64,000 nt of DNA from Meishania litoralis (lineage in GTDB: Bacteria; Bacteroidota; Bacteroidia; Flavobacteriales; Flavobacteriaceae): NCBI RefSeq assembly GCF_042611095.1, contig NZ_JBHFPV010000001.1:124001-188000 (forward strand), read 5' to 3'. Position 1 is the first letter of the stretch. Every line of letters starts with the position of its first letter. The position numbers were made by a program, and so were the translations under genes. Under the pieces are notes generated by a model. It saw only the letters and a program-made list of their open reading frames with translations, was not told where the DNA came from and did not search any database. Below are positions 63,893-64,000 of this stretch, in pieces.

Positions 63893-64000
63893 ATGGGCGA
63901 TAGAGATTTAATGGATCAAGAAGAGATTTATTCGAAAGTTTTAAGGGCGGGAAGAAGAACATATTTCTTCGACGTAAGAAGCACAAAGGCCGGTGATTAT
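63893..64000 (+). CDS. DUF3276 / PUR family DNA- and RNA-binding protein, 5' part
   Basis: Only the first 36 codons are in the window. MGDRDLMDQEEIYSKVLRAG and the following RRTYFFDVRSTKAGDY match the PUR-alpha-like family DUF3276 of Bacteroidota, which folds as a small nucleic-acid-binding whirly-type domain. An internal ATG at 63911 is possible. It follows the ABC exporter by 80 bp, a conserved flavobacterial order. Confidence 0.88.
   Translation, partial: MGDRDLMDQEEIYSKVLRAGRRTYFFDVRSTKAGDY

Overview
The window reads as chromosomal DNA from a member of the Flavobacteriaceae (Bacteroidota), probably a marine Maribacter/Zobellia-like relative; the genus is my inference. The evidence is: type IX secretion sorting domains of both kinds (a type A tail on the PhoX-like protein and type B tails on three proteins at 15.1-20.8 kb), a DUF5606 gene after ruvX-def, a DUF3276/PUR gene after an ABC exporter, an N-terminally extended NusB, and repeated matches to the Bacteroidota -7 box TAnnTTTG. 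Most of the window is housekeeping DNA. I found no rRNA, tRNA, CRISPR array or intact insertion sequence.

Layout. 0-1 kb: the 3' end of a GH20 hexosaminidase and a polysaccharide-deacetylase remnant. 1.1-3.5 kb: ruvX-def-DUF5606, divergent from dapD. 3.6-7.4 kb: four glycosyltransferases (lipopolysaccharide-type), running into a TsaC/Sua5 gene. 8-13.3 kb: CCA-adding enzyme family, heme A synthase, a pRiA4b ORF-3-like protein, a nucleoid-associated protein, and an unassigned protein with a kinase-like active-site pattern. 13.3-20.8 kb: an ABC-2 transporter and three T9SS-secreted proteins, two of them tandem paralogues. 20.8-33.6 kb: uvrB, an M20 peptidase, Hsp20, small conserved proteins, sucC, a LON-domain protein, lysA, a thioredoxin-like protein and an M1 aminopeptidase.

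33.6-37.8 kb is the clearest accessory region. It holds an AT-rich NACHT-domain STAND NTPase resembling bacterial NLR-like anti-phage proteins, a frameshifted DUF1801 gene, a MITE-like element, a NUMOD4/HNH protein and a small secreted protein. Two diverged copies of a ~65 bp repeat separate these units, and an inverted octamer brackets the NACHT gene. It is the best candidate for an under-described system here.

37.9-47.4 kb: a PhoX-like secreted protein carrying 144 bp in-frame tandem repeats with calcium-binding-type motifs, a methyltransferase, a BACON/propeller lipoprotein, guaB, and a three-gene run (porin, FMN-binding protein, small membrane protein) behind a good promoter. 48-52.8 kb: an apparent operon of a DUF1080 protein, a lipoprotein fusing a complete cupredoxin copper site to a dehydrogenase-like propeller, and an FG-GAP propeller protein, suggesting periplasmic sugar oxidation and cleavage. 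53-64 kb: HMG-CoA lyase, a LysE exporter, pyrD, pepT, a YdeI-like protein, a Tat-type Gfo/Idh/MocA oxidoreductase, nusB-DUF1573-yajC, an ABC exporter half with a degenerate catalytic residue, and the start of a DUF3276 gene.
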